DNA of 64,000 nucleotides from Syntrophorhabdales bacterium (GCA_035541455.1 DATKNH010000116.1:1-64000); one strand, 5' to 3'; counted from the first letter of the stretch, positions 51,461 through 61,120 are shown. Notes: generated by a model not told the origin, from the sequence alone. Program-made: numbers and translations.

Positions 51461-53458
51461 GTGGAAGATAAGAAAAAAGAGGATCAGCGCGCGCCGGCTA
51501 CTGAAGGAGGAACAGGAGAGCTTACTGCCGAACAGAAGAAGAAGCTCGAAGAATTGATAGAGGAGGAAGAGGGTGTTACCAGAAAAGTTAAAGGATTCTG
51601 GAACATTGTCATCACGGTGCTGGCTATCGGGATGTCGGGTTTCGCCCTTTACTCAGCTGTTTTTCCCATAACCACGCAGATCTTGAGGGGCGTGCACGTT
51701 GCATTTCTTCTTGCCCTCTCGTTCCTCTATTATCCTTTCTCGAAAAGATTCAAAAGTCGGATCGGTCTAGTTGACATTGTTTTGGCCCTTGCGGGAATAG
51801 GCACTATTCTCTACATGCTCGTCGATTTTGAAGAGTTTATTTACAGGGCAGTCACACCGGAGCGTTGGGACATCATCTGTGGTGTCGCCTTCATTGTGCT
51901 GATTCTTGAGGCAACGCGCAGAAGCTCGGGCTGGATCATGCCTGTGACGTGCATTGTTTTCCTGCTCTATGCATACTTCGGCCCCGTACTCCCTGCGCCA
52001 TGGACCCACAGGGGCTATGACATCGAGCGCATCATCGGTCACATGTACATGACCCTCGAAGGCATATTCGGCGTTCCCATCGATGTCTGCTCAACAATAA
52101 TCATCATGTTCTGTATTTTCGGCGCATTTCTGTCAGTCTCAGGTGCGGGTAAATTTTACGTTGACGTCGCTTTCGCCGCCATGGGAAGAAAACCCACAGC
52201 CGCAGGCCGCGCCGTCGTCGCAACCTCGTACTTCCTGGCAATGGCGTCAGGCTCCGGAGTGGCCAATACGGTCGCCATCGGATCGGTTGCCTACCCGATG
52301 CTCAGGAAAGCAGGTTACGATAAGGACAACGCAGGCGGGTTTCTCGCTGCCGGTGGGATGGGCGCGGTAACAACGCCGCCTGTAATGGGCGCTGCCGCAT
52401 TTCTGATAGCAGAATTTCTGCGCATCAGTTACGTTGATGTAATACTCCTCGCTCTTCTTCCTGCGGCTCTCTACTATTGGGGCCTTCTCCTGATGGTGGA
52501 GTTCGATGCAAGAAAGTTTCGTCTGAAAGCGGTCGAGATAGAGAAAAAAGGCACGGTATGGCAGCTTACCAAGGCCCAAGGATTCCATTTTCTTCCTCTT
52601 ATTGCGATCGTTGGTTTTCTGGTGAGAGGCTACACGCCGCAGGTGGCTGTCTTCGCAGCAGTTCTCACCTGTTTTTTTGCCTCATTTATCCGCAAGGAAT
52701 CAAGATTCAACGTGCCGAGAATCATTGAGGCCCTGAAGCAGGGCTCACTCACGGTCCTCAACGTTGCCGCTATTTGCGCATCAGCAGGCATCATTGTCGG
52801 TGTCGTGAGTCTCACCGGGCTCGGTCTGAAGCTCTCATCGATTATTATCGGATACGCAGGGGGGAATCTGGTTGTCACTGCACTTTTCACTGCGCTCCTC
52901 CTGTGGGTCATCGGGCTGGCGGTTCCTATCACGGCGACCTACATCATTGCCGCTGTTATCGCAGCGCCAGCACTCGTCAAACTCGGAGTGCCCGACTATG
53001 CTGCTCATATGTTTATCTTCTATTATGCGCTACTCTCCGAAGTCTCGCCACCCACGGCCCTCTCGCCTTTCGCTGCAGCAGCGATCACGGGCGGCGACCC
53101 TTACAAGACCACAATGATGGCGTGGAAGTATGCGATAACGGCCTTTCTGCTCCCCTTCATATTCACGATTCTGCCGGCTGGAAGGGTCTTGCTGCTCAGG
53201 TGGGAAGGGGTGGGTACGATTGAAGGCATCTGGACGATCATTGCCGCGTTTCTCGGCATAGGCGTGCTTGCTGCAGGATGCTCAGGATGGCTGCTCAAGA
53301 AAGCGACCATCATAGAAAGACTTCTGCTTATTGCCGGGGCACTATTCTTCGTGTATCCTAACCAGCTTTCGGACGTCATCGGCTTCGCGTGTCTCATATG
53401 TGTGATCATGCTTCAGAAAGTGAGGAAAGACAGGGTTCTCGAACCAGGAACCGTGTAA
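51461..53458 (+). CDS. TRAP transporter fused 4TM/12TM permease, TAXI type, copy 1
   Basis: 665 residues, GTG start after GGTGGAGGTAGCTC. A charged cytoplasmic start (LTAEQKKKLEELIEEEEG) is followed by about sixteen to eighteen hydrophobic helices, the fused small and large TRAP permease subunits. Motifs: TTQILRGVHVAFLLALSF, APWTHRGYDIERIIGHMYMTLEGIFGVPIDV, SGVANTVAIGSVAYPMLRKAGYD, and VGVVSLTGLGLKLSSIII. It imports the ligand carried by the TAXI protein using a sodium or proton gradient. The copy at 55072 is a close paralogue. Confidence 0.93.
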   Translation: MEDKKKEDQRAPATEGGTGELTAEQKKKLEELIEEEEGVTRKVKGFWNIVITVLAIGMSGFALYSAVFPITTQILRGVHVAFLLALSFLYYPFSKRFKSRIGLVDIVLALAGIGTILYMLVDFEEFIYRAVTPERWDIICGVAFIVLILEATRRSSGWIMPVTCIVFLLYAYFGPVLPAPWTHRGYDIERIIGHMYMTLEGIFGVPIDVCSTIIIMFCIFGAFLSVSGAGKFYVDVAFAAMGRKPTAAGRAVVATSYFLAMASGSGVANTVAIGSVAYPMLRKAGYDKDNAGGFLAAGGMGAVTTPPVMGAAAFLIAEFLRISYVDVILLALLPAALYYWGLLLMVEFDARKFRLKAVEIEKKGTVWQLTKAQGFHFLPLIAIVGFLVRGYTPQVAVFAAVLTCFFASFIRKESRFNVPRIIEALKQGSLTVLNVAAICASAGIIVGVVSLTGLGLKLSSIIIGYAGGNLVVTALFTALLLWVIGLAVPITATYIIAAVIAAPALVKLGVPDYAAHMFIFYYALLSEVSPPTALSPFAAAAITGGDPYKTTMMAWKYAITAFLLPFIFTILPAGRVLLLRWEGVGTIEGIWTIIAAFLGIGVLAAGCSGWLLKKATIIERLLLIAGALFFVYPNQLSDVIGFACLICVIMLQKVRKDRVLEPGTV

Positions 53459-53635
53459 GCATCGCGTTTTCGCTCGTCTTTTTACACGACCAATTACGTC
53501 TGATCACTCCTTCGGAATCTCTTTGAACCGTGTCGGACATCTATTTCATCCTTGACACCGAAAGCACCGAAATTGTAGTCTTTCCCAAGAGATTCACGCC
53601 TTCTCGTCGATGAATCAATATCAGGAGGAACTGTC

Positions 53636-54592
53636 ATGAAACGCTTTCTTGTTCTGCTGTTAGCCATAAGTCTTGTGATAGGTGTCTCTTCTGTGTGGGC
53701 ACAGAAGAAAGTCCGGATATCGATCGCCACCGGTGGCACAGGCGGCGTCTACTACCCCTACGGAGGAGCCATTGCCAGCGTTATCTCAAAATATGTCCCC
53801 GGGGTTGAGGCGACTGCCGAAGTGACAGCCGCGGCAGTGGATAACCTCAAGCTGGTGGGCGCGGGAGAGGCTGATCTGGGTTATGCGTATCCGGATCTTT
53901 CCTATGATGCCATGGAAGGAAAAGCCCCTTTCAAAGGCAAGCTTCCCATTCGCATGGTCGCCCACCTCTACGTAAGCTATTTCCATCTGGTGACTCTCGC
54001 GAACAGCAACATCAAATCGGTTGCGGATCTAAAAGGGAAGAAGGTTTCGACCGGTGCACCGGGAAGTGGGACCGAGGTGGTAGCCTTCAGGGTCCTTGAA
54101 GCAGCAGGGCTCAATCCCGACAAGGACGTCAAACGCGACCGCCTGAGCGTGGTCGAGTCAGCCAATGCGCTGAAAGATGGCAAGATAGACGGTTTCTTCT
54201 GGGTTGGAGGTCTTCCCACGGCGGCAATACTTGATCTGGCTGCGACGCCCGGCGTCTCTATGAAGCTCGTGCCGACGGATACCAACATCGCCAACATTTT
54301 CAAGAAGTACGGGCAGGTGTATGTCAAGGCTGTGATTCCTAAAACAGCCTATCCCAAAATGACCGCCGACGTGGGCGTAGTCGGGATCCCCAACGTGCTG
54401 GTCTGCAATACCAACGCTGACCCGACGCTGATATACAATATTCTGAAGGCAATGTTCGATCACAAGCAGGAGTTGGTGAACGTCCACAGTCAGGCAAACG
54501 AACTGATGCTGGAGAATGCGGTCATCAAGACTGTCGTGCCCTATCATCCGGGCGCCGTCAAATTCTTCAAGGAGAAGGGAGCAAAGATGTAG
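53636..54592 (+). CDS. TAXI-family TRAP solute-binding protein with Sec signal
   Basis: 318 residues. Sec signal (about 1-23, LVLLLAISLVIGVSSVWAQ), then TAXI motifs ISIATGGTGGVYYPYGGAIASV, EVTAAAVDNLKLVGAGEADLGYAYPDLSYD, KGKKVSTGAPGSGTEVVAFRVLEAAG and LKDGKIDGFFWVGGLPT. Close paralogue of the protein at 50413, differing in export route and in local residues around the ligand-binding motifs (PYGGA versus VMGGG). AGGAGGAACTGTC precedes the ATG. It is the first gene of the second transport set with a DUF1850 protein and permease downstream. Confidence 0.9.
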   Translation: MKRFLVLLLAISLVIGVSSVWAQKKVRISIATGGTGGVYYPYGGAIASVISKYVPGVEATAEVTAAAVDNLKLVGAGEADLGYAYPDLSYDAMEGKAPFKGKLPIRMVAHLYVSYFHLVTLANSNIKSVADLKGKKVSTGAPGSGTEVVAFRVLEAAGLNPDKDVKRDRLSVVESANALKDGKIDGFFWVGGLPTAAILDLAATPGVSMKLVPTDTNIANIFKKYGQVYVKAVIPKTAYPKMTADVGVVGIPNVLVCNTNADPTLIYNILKAMFDHKQELVNVHSQANELMLENAVIKTVVPYHPGAVKFFKEKGAKM

Positions 54593-54600
54593 GGCCGCAG

Positions 54601-55044
54601 ATGGCTCTCAGGATAGCTATCCTTCTGGCGCTCGCATGGTGTCTTGCGACTCCGGCATGGGCCGCTACCTATCTTGAGGTGGCGCGATTGGAATCCGGTG
54701 AATTGACAGCCCGCCTGCCGCTTGAGCAGGGATCGACGTTTTACCTGGAGTTTATCAACTCCATCTATCTGGCTCCTGTGCGGGAGACGTTTATGTACAA
54801 GCCCCCGGACGGGATATGTTTGATCAAGGTGGAAAGCCCATCTGCGGGCGTCTTTGAATATTACCGGCTCATATCTGACGGGCAGGGCACGGCCCTGTTG
54901 TACAGGCCAGTGGGAGAGTTCATACTTCACAGCCACGACTACGAGCATCACACGCTGGCCGTTGGAGAGAGAAGCATTCGCCTCAAAGGACTCGTTCCTG
55001 ATGGGGAGCCAGTAGTGGTACGAGTACGGACGCACGGGGACTGA
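54601..55044 (+). CDS. DUF1850 protein of TAXI-TRAP system
   Basis: 147 residues with a Sec signal (about 1-21, ending TPAWA). Residues 22-145 match DUF1850 (LPLEQGSTFYLEFINSIYLAPVRETF ... GICLIKVESPSAGVFEYY, HTLAVGERSIRLKGLV), a periplasmic beta-sandwich domain found beside TAXI-TRAP transporters. It sits eight bases after the binding protein and 27 bases before the permease. The first TAXI set (50413-53458) lacks this gene, so the two systems are not identical in parts. Role unknown. Confidence 0.85.
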   Translation: MALRIAILLALAWCLATPAWAATYLEVARLESGELTARLPLEQGSTFYLEFINSIYLAPVRETFMYKPPDGICLIKVESPSAGVFEYYRLISDGQGTALLYRPVGEFILHSHDYEHHTLAVGERSIRLKGLVPDGEPVVVRVRTHGD

Positions 55045-55071
55045 GTTTCGTCGGGTTTTGGGAGGCATTCT

Positions 55072-57048
55072 GTGAGCGACAAGAAAGACCAGAGAGAATC
55101 GAAAGAACAGATGGAGCACGTCTCCGAAGAGCGCCTTAAGGAAGCACAGAAGTACATAGAGGAGGAAGAGGGTTTCACCCGGAGGCTCTCCGGATGGAAG
55201 GAACTTTTTGTTACGTACTTCGCCGTCTTCATGAGCCTCTATCATCTCTATGCTGCGGTGGCGACCATCACCACGCAGGTCCTGCGTGGCGTTCACGTAG
55301 GCATGGTGCTCTTCCTCAGCTACCTGGTTTTTCCACCGTTCAAGAAGAAAACCGGCTCAATCGGATGGTACGATGTTCTGCTCGCACTGCTCGGCGCCTC
55401 AACCATTGTCTATATGCTGGTAGATTTTAATGAATTCGTCTACCGCGCAGTGACGCCGGATGCCTGGGATCTTTTCTTCGGGTCGGTCCTCATCATTCTG
55501 ATCCTTGAAGCGACCCGCCGGTCAACCGGATGGATTATGCCCGCTGTGGTAATTGCATTCCTCATCTACGCGTATATCGGCCCCTCGCTGCCGGCTCCAT
55601 GGACACACCGGGGCTATTCGGTGAAACGCATCGTCGGCCACATGTACATGACATTGGAAGGTATCTTCGGCGTACCCATTGACGTGTCATCCACGTTTAT
55701 CATTCTCTTCACCATTTACGGCGCGATCCTGGAGTACTCGGGAGCGGGCAAGTTTTTTATTGACTTCTCTTTCAGACTGATGGGCGGAAAGCCAACAAGC
55801 GCCGGCAGGACCGTAACCATGGCTTCGTTTCTTCTCGGCGGACCTTCGGGGAGCGGTGTGGCTACGACAGTGACCCTCGGGTCGGTTGCATACCCGATGC
55901 TTCAAAAGGCGGGCTACGACAAGGAGTCGGCAGGAGGGCTTCTTTCCGCCGGCGGCATAGGAGCAATCATCTCGCCCCCTGTGCTGGGTGCGGCCGCGTT
56001 CCTGATCGCAGAGATTCTCAAGGTCTCGTACCTTCAGGTGATAAAAATGGCCATGGTGCCGACCATACTCTATTACTGGTCTATCTTCCTGATGGTAGAG
56101 TTTGACGCAAAACGATTCGGCGCCCAGCGCATCGAAGCAAGCTCCGGCGAATCTGTCTGGACGCTGACGTGCAGGTACTGGTATCACTTCTCTTCTCTCG
56201 TAGGCATCGTTGTTCTCATGGTAATCGGCTTTTCACCGATATGGGCCGTCTTCTGGGCCACCGTGCTTGCATTTGCCGCAAGCTTCCTGCGCAAGGATAC
56301 CGCGTTGTATTATAAGAAGACGATTAAGGCATTGAGCTCCGGGTCTCTCGGGGTTCTTTCCGTGGCCTGTACCTGCGCCAGTGCCGGCATCATTGTAGGC
56401 GTGGTGACGCTCACCGGACTGGGATTGAAGTTCTCCAGTATCATAGTCGGCTACGCGCAGGGCAACCTTTTTCTAACCGCGGTATTCACGGGTATCCTCA
56501 TGTGGATTATCGGCCTGGCCGTGCCTGTTACCGCGACTTACATCATAGGAGCGGTCATTGCCGCACCGGCCTTGATACAGCTCGGCGTGTCAGCCTTTGC
56601 GGCACACATGTTCATCTTTTACTACGCAGTGCTTTCAGAAGTTTCACCGCCCACAGCGCTGTCTCCCTTTGCTGCTGCCGCGCTCACGGGCGGCAGTCCC
56701 TTCAAGACCATGATGATGGCGTGGAAATATACGATCCCGGCCTTTATTGTGCCGTTTATGTTCGTGCTGACACCTGACGGGATCGGGCTGCTTCTGGAGG
56801 GCTCTCCCTTCAACATGGTCTGGACGTTCGTCACGGCCATGATGGGCATCGTGGGCATCGCCGGCGGCGCCAGCACGTGGCTTCTGCGCCGGACCGCGCT
56901 ATGGGAGCGGGCTGCCTTGATTATCGGTGGGCTTCTGCTGGTCTATTCGAACATTGCCTACGATTTTGTCGGGATGGGGTTAGTCGGTCTGGTTGTGACA
57001 TGGCAGCGAATTACGCTCAAACGAGCTGCGGCAGTCCAGAGTAGCTGA
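55072..57048 (+). CDS. TRAP transporter fused permease, TAXI type, copy 2
   Basis: 658 residues, GTG start after GGGAGGCATTCT. Same architecture as the permease at 51461: an acidic helical cytoplasmic start (ERLKEAQKYIEEEEG) and about sixteen to eighteen transmembrane helices. Matching motifs include TTQVLRGVHVGMVLFLSYL, RGYSVKRIVGHMYMTLEGIFGVPIDV, SGVATTVTLGSVAYPMLQKAGYD and VGVVTLTGLGLKFSSIIV. Imports the ligand of the Sec-exported TAXI protein. A strong hairpin follows five bases after the stop. Confidence 0.93.
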   Translation: MSDKKDQRESKEQMEHVSEERLKEAQKYIEEEEGFTRRLSGWKELFVTYFAVFMSLYHLYAAVATITTQVLRGVHVGMVLFLSYLVFPPFKKKTGSIGWYDVLLALLGASTIVYMLVDFNEFVYRAVTPDAWDLFFGSVLIILILEATRRSTGWIMPAVVIAFLIYAYIGPSLPAPWTHRGYSVKRIVGHMYMTLEGIFGVPIDVSSTFIILFTIYGAILEYSGAGKFFIDFSFRLMGGKPTSAGRTVTMASFLLGGPSGSGVATTVTLGSVAYPMLQKAGYDKESAGGLLSAGGIGAIISPPVLGAAAFLIAEILKVSYLQVIKMAMVPTILYYWSIFLMVEFDAKRFGAQRIEASSGESVWTLTCRYWYHFSSLVGIVVLMVIGFSPIWAVFWATVLAFAASFLRKDTALYYKKTIKALSSGSLGVLSVACTCASAGIIVGVVTLTGLGLKFSSIIVGYAQGNLFLTAVFTGILMWIIGLAVPVTATYIIGAVIAAPALIQLGVSAFAAHMFIFYYAVLSEVSPPTALSPFAAAALTGGSPFKTMMMAWKYTIPAFIVPFMFVLTPDGIGLLLEGSPFNMVWTFVTAMMGIVGIAGGASTWLLRRTALWERAALIIGGLLLVYSNIAYDFVGMGLVGLVVTWQRITLKRAAAVQSS

Positions 57049-57052
57049 CGTC

Positions 57053-57083
57053 GGTCAGCGAACAACTTTTGTTCCTGCTGACC
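57053..57083 (+). terminator. Terminator after second TRAP permease
   Basis: GGTCAGCGAACAA pairs with TTGTTC-CT-GCTGACC, a 13-base-pair stem with a two-base bulge and a three-base loop, starting five bases after the stop codon. There is no long T run. Confidence 0.6.
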
Positions 57084-57251
57084 ATATAGGTGGAAAGCAG
57101 CCACGTCCCGATTCTCAAAAGATTTCCTAAGCATCTTTCACTGTGTTTTTTCCTGTGCGATTTTCTTGACAGTCAGCCGGACTGTGTGCAATGATTCGAA
57201 TCGATCAAGAGGGTAGCTGTGACCCTGGAGTAAGATGCTGGGAGGAAGGGA

Positions 57252-58208
57252 ATGTTTGTCAAAGGCTTTGATCAGCTGAACAAAGACATGTTTGAGGAAT
57301 GCGGCGGCAAGGCGGCCCACCTGGGCGAGCTGACGAACCTCAAGTTACGTGTCCCGAATGGATTTACAGTGCTGGGCGATGCCTATTATCATCATCTCAA
57401 AACAAACAACCTCGCAAGCAGCATAGACGCTATCGCACGAAGTATAGAGTTCGACGATTTCAAGGATCTGGAGAATAAAACGAAACAAATCAGAGACCTG
57501 ATCATGGCCGCACCCGTACCTTCAGAGATTGAGCGGGAGATCACCGAGCACTACGGAAAACTCTCACAAACGCCGAATCCTTCTGTCGCCGTGCGATCAT
57601 CGGTTGCCGTTAAGGAGTCGCCTGTTTCGTCTTTTCCGGGCATGATGGACACCTTCCACTACATCCGTGGTGCGGATAACGTGGTTGAAAAGGTGAGAGA
57701 ATGCTGGGCATCGGTATGGTCCGCACGAGCTGCCTTTGCCCGACGCTCAAAGGGGCTTGATTACACAAAGGCCGTCATCGCGCCCACTATCCAGCTGATG
57801 GTGGACTCCGAAGTTGCAGGAGTTCTTTTCACCGTAAATCCCATAACGGGAGCGAAAGACGAAATCGTTATCGAATCGAACTGGGGTCTTGGCGAGACAG
57901 TCGTCTGCGGCAAGTGCCAGAGCGACTTCTACGTGCTTACGAAAAGCCCGGTCAAGCTCAAGGACAAGAAAATCGCCAAGAAGTACGAGACGTACATACA
58001 GGCTGAGGGCGGTGGCGCAAAGTGGGCGGAAGTCGCAGCTGAAAAGGTTGCTCAGCCTACATTGAGCGAAGCCCAACTGGAAGAGTTGTGCCGGGTGGCT
58101 TGTCTGATAGAAAGCCACTATGGCTGCCACCAGGACATTGAGTGGGCTTTTGAACACGGCAACCTCTATGTACTTCAGGCGCGCAAAGCAAAAGCGGGAG
58201 GCGAATGA
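57252..58208 (+). CDS. PEP synthase-like ATP-binding subunit (phenylphosphate synthase beta-like)
   Basis: 318 residues covering only the N-terminal ATP-grasp half of PEP synthase/PPDK. Motifs: GGKAAHLGELTNLKLRVPNGFTV, SVAVRSSVAVKESPVSSFPGMMDTF, KAVIAPTIQLMVDSEVAGVLFTVNPITG, ESNWGLGETVVCG and HQDIEWAFEHGNLYVLQARKAK. The phosphohistidine and PEP/pyruvate domains are absent; the matching half is at 59402. Split pairs of this kind are known from phenylphosphate synthase, which phosphorylates phenol with ATP in anaerobic phenol degradation. GGGAGGAAGGGA precedes the ATG. An amidohydrolase gene lies between the two halves. Other acceptors than phenol are quite possible. Confidence 0.75.
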   Translation: MFVKGFDQLNKDMFEECGGKAAHLGELTNLKLRVPNGFTVLGDAYYHHLKTNNLASSIDAIARSIEFDDFKDLENKTKQIRDLIMAAPVPSEIEREITEHYGKLSQTPNPSVAVRSSVAVKESPVSSFPGMMDTFHYIRGADNVVEKVRECWASVWSARAAFARRSKGLDYTKAVIAPTIQLMVDSEVAGVLFTVNPITGAKDEIVIESNWGLGETVVCGKCQSDFYVLTKSPVKLKDKKIAKKYETYIQAEGGGAKWAEVAAEKVAQPTLSEAQLEELCRVACLIESHYGCHQDIEWAFEHGNLYVLQARKAKAGGE

Positions 58209-58320
58209 GCGCAGAAGTAAGGGGGTGGTCGGCGGAAGAAGAAGCATAGCGGTCGCGCCGAGCAAGAGACCATTCTGAAAGTGGAACATACAAGAATGCC
58301 AAGCACAGGAGGATGAAAGT

Positions 58321-59343
58321 ATGGCGCAAAAGACTGTAGACGTGCATTGCCACTGGTTCCCTAAAGAATACATCGACTACCTGATATCGAGGGGCAAGGA
58401 CAACAGCCCGTACTGCATACATGACGGAGGAACTCACTTCCGCATGTATTTCAGAGGCGTGCCCGTAGGCCATATCGACCGGGCAGGTCATTATGATCTG
58501 GAGGCGAGGATACGCGACATGGATGCGGCAGGCCTCGACGTGCAATTACTGACGGTCACCCTTCCCGGGCCTGAGACGCTCGAAAGAGACATCGGCGTCT
58601 ACTGGGCTAAGAAATGCAATGATTACCTGCAGGATGCAGCGCGGAAATATCCGGGTCGCTTTTATCACATGGCGTCTTTACCCTATCAGGATGTTGATGC
58701 AGCATGCGAGGAATTGGAAAGATGCAAGAAGATGGGCGCGGTGGGCATCCAGATGTTTTCCAATATCAATGGTGAGGCTGTCTTTCTCGAGAAATTTCAT
58801 CCAATCTACGCGCTTGCAGACAAGTTCGACATGCCTATGCTGTTACACCCGACTCTGCCCCTGACCGCTTCAGTCATGGATATGATGAAGCTGCCCTACC
58901 AACTCTGGGGGTACGTCCTCGACACGAGCATGGCCGTCATGAGCATGATCTTCCAGGGAGTGCTTGCAAAATTCCCGAACCTGAAAATTATCCACGGTCA
59001 TTTGGGTGGAACTGTCCCCTATTTTGTCCGGAGGGTACAGGATGCTTACAAAGGGTATGGCAAGGAATGGGGTATCGAGCTGAAAGAGTCGCCCGACATC
59101 ACATATAAGACCAGAGTTTACCCGGACACGACGTCCTTCTACAGCCCGGCCATGAAATGCTGTCTTGAATGGGTGGGTCCTGACCACCTGATCATGGGCA
59201 CTGACTATGCACATCGGGTTGGTGATCCCGAAGGCGCGATCAAGGCTATAAAGGATACGGGGAAGGAGATGGGCTACACTCAGGATCAGGTGGATCTGAT
59301 GCTGGGCAAGAATGCAGAGCGGATTTTCCATCTTAAGAAGTGA
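58321..59343 (+). CDS. ACMSD-type amidohydrolase/decarboxylase
   Basis: 340 residues of the amidohydrolase-2 (ACMSD) family. Metal ligands: VDVHCHWFP (HxH), MLLHPTLPLT, IIHGHLGGTVPYFVRRV and MGTDYAHR (Asp). Relatives include alpha-amino-carboxymuconate-semialdehyde decarboxylase, gamma-resorcylate and other hydroxybenzoate decarboxylases, and some hydratases. Its position between the two halves of a phenylphosphate-synthase-like enzyme suggests it makes or uses a phenolic compound, for example by removing a ring carboxylate. ACAGGAGGATGAAAGT precedes the ATG. Alternatives: hydrolase or hydratase of a ring-cleavage product. Confidence 0.85.
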   Translation: MAQKTVDVHCHWFPKEYIDYLISRGKDNSPYCIHDGGTHFRMYFRGVPVGHIDRAGHYDLEARIRDMDAAGLDVQLLTVTLPGPETLERDIGVYWAKKCNDYLQDAARKYPGRFYHMASLPYQDVDAACEELERCKKMGAVGIQMFSNINGEAVFLEKFHPIYALADKFDMPMLLHPTLPLTASVMDMMKLPYQLWGYVLDTSMAVMSMIFQGVLAKFPNLKIIHGHLGGTVPYFVRRVQDAYKGYGKEWGIELKESPDITYKTRVYPDTTSFYSPAMKCCLEWVGPDHLIMGTDYAHRVGDPEGAIKAIKDTGKEMGYTQDQVDLMLGKNAERIFHLKK

Positions 59344-59401
59344 AAAATGGGGATGGAGTTTAGAAGGGGTTGTCGCATACCTGGACAGGAGGAGGGTGAG
59401 T

Positions 59402-61120
59402 ATGTCTGAAAAATTTAACCTTGACATCCACGACCGCAGCATTTCGAGCCTGAGGACCTTACGGTTGCCTGACGATGGGGATATCTTCTGGTTCAGGGAT
59501 GACCTCCACCAGCCCTACCCCATCTGCCCTTTGGGTATGACTACCATACAGAAACATCATGCGTGGGGTTACCATGTGGGGGCGGAAGTGACGAAGCTGC
59601 CACCATCGAAAGGCGGCCACGTCAAAATTTATAAAGGAAGGGCTATGCTCGGGTTCGAGACCCTCACCGATCCTGGCGAGGTAGCCAGGAGGGCAGCAGA
59701 ATTCGAGAAGCTCCTGGCCTACTGCAGGCCCAACTGGGACACCTTCTACAATGGTTACATCGATGAAGTAAAGCAGGGTCTCATTTTCATGGCGTCGGTC
59801 CACGACGGTTTCGCTGATACCGACCTGCACCAGGCCCTCAGACGCAGCGAAGCCATTAACCGGAGGAATTGGGAGATCCACTTTATAACGATGTACGTGG
59901 CCGATATGCTCTACTTCGGTTTTGAGGCCTTCTGCAAGTCGCACGGTCTCGCGGAAAAGGATTTCACAATCATGCTGAAGGGCCTCGATACCATGGCCAC
60001 CGAAACTGACACAGGAATGTGGGAACTCGCACGGTTGGCTGATACCTGCGGCATTGTCGAGACTATCCTCTCCGTCGATGCCAAAGCGCTCCTCCCGGTG
60101 CTGGAGAAAGAAGTAAAGGCCGAGCCCTGGCTTCAGGCCCTTCACACGTTTTTGGAGGCTTACGGGCATCGGATTACTGCAGGGCACCTCGATATAATCT
60201 TTCCCACATGGATCGAAGAGCCATCACCTGTCATCGACACGGTGAAGACCTATATTCCCAAGACACGACAGGGCTGGGACATCAAAGCAGAGCGCGAAGC
60301 TGCCATTAGAGAGGCGGATGGTGCAGCGTCCGCCTTCATGGCGACCCTGAACCCTGAAGATCAATTAGAATTCAAGAAGCAGCTCGACATCGGAAGAAAG
60401 ATCTACCGTTTTCAGGAAGACCATGGATTCTACATCGACGGCGCGTCGACTGCCGGTCTTCATGACGTTGCCATGGCCTGTGGACGCAGGCTAACTCACT
60501 ACGGGTTGCTCAAGGCTCCGGATGATGTCTTCTTTCTCAACTATGCCGAACTGGAAGAAGCACTTGCACTGATTGCTGAGAACAGAATTCCGGCGCTCTA
60601 TCACTTCAACAGGCTTATACCACCCCTTATCGAGGAGAGAAAGGAAGGATGGAGGCAGTCTGCCGAACTCAAGGAAGCTCCGCTTACTCTCGGTAAAATA
60701 CCGGAGCGGGCCGAGGACCCGATACTGGTTAAAGTCTTCGGCATGGTCGACGAGGTGCTCAAGGCGGGAAAAGTAGACGAGCTTGAGGTGATGGAGGTTT
60801 TTGAAGGCTACCCGGGTTCTCCCGGTGTTGCCGAAGGCATAGCTCGCGTGGTAACGACCTTTGACGCATTTCCCACGCTCCAGGTTGGGGAAATTCTCGT
60901 CTGCCCTTACACAGCCACTGCCTGGACACCGCTCTTTCCCAAGATCAAAGCGGTGGTCACGGACACGGGCGGCATGCTCACTCACGCGGCGATTACCGCC
61001 AGGGAATACCGCATTCCTGCAGTCGTGGGCACGTGGCGCGCCACGCGATCGATCAAAGACGGCGACTATATCAAAGTCGATGGGAATGCAGGAGTGGTGG
61101 AGATCCTGAAAAAAGCTTAA
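59402..61120 (+). CDS. PEP synthase-like phosphohistidine subunit (phenylphosphate synthase alpha-like)
   Basis: 572 residues from the ATG at 59402 (after AGGAGGAGGGTGAGT). The first 440 residues are a helical region without a clear PEP synthase match; the last 100 are the swivelling phosphohistidine domain (FEGYPGSPGVAEGIARVV, GEILVCPYTATAWTPLF, TDTGGMLTHAAITAREYRIPAVVG). The His in GGMLTHAA (near 527) is the expected phosphate carrier. Phenylphosphate synthase subunit alpha of Thauera has the same layout. Together with the ATP-grasp subunit at 57252 it should phosphorylate an acceptor, but the third (CBS-type) subunit known from phenol degraders is not in the window. A strong hairpin overlaps the stop. 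Confidence 0.75.
   Translation: MSEKFNLDIHDRSISSLRTLRLPDDGDIFWFRDDLHQPYPICPLGMTTIQKHHAWGYHVGAEVTKLPPSKGGHVKIYKGRAMLGFETLTDPGEVARRAAEFEKLLAYCRPNWDTFYNGYIDEVKQGLIFMASVHDGFADTDLHQALRRSEAINRRNWEIHFITMYVADMLYFGFEAFCKSHGLAEKDFTIMLKGLDTMATETDTGMWELARLADTCGIVETILSVDAKALLPVLEKEVKAEPWLQALHTFLEAYGHRITAGHLDIIFPTWIEEPSPVIDTVKTYIPKTRQGWDIKAEREAAIREADGAASAFMATLNPEDQLEFKKQLDIGRKIYRFQEDHGFYIDGASTAGLHDVAMACGRRLTHYGLLKAPDDVFFLNYAELEEALALIAENRIPALYHFNRLIPPLIEERKEGWRQSAELKEAPLTLGKIPERAEDPILVKVFGMVDEVLKAGKVDELEVMEVFEGYPGSPGVAEGIARVVTTFDAFPTLQVGEILVCPYTATAWTPLFPKIKAVVTDTGGMLTHAAITAREYRIPAVVGTWRATRSIKDGDYIKVDGNAGVVEILKKA

Noticed and set aside
57166-57194. Sigma-70 promoter before the split kinase genes
   Set aside because: A TTGACA is present, but the sequence 17 bases later (CAATGA) is a poor -10.
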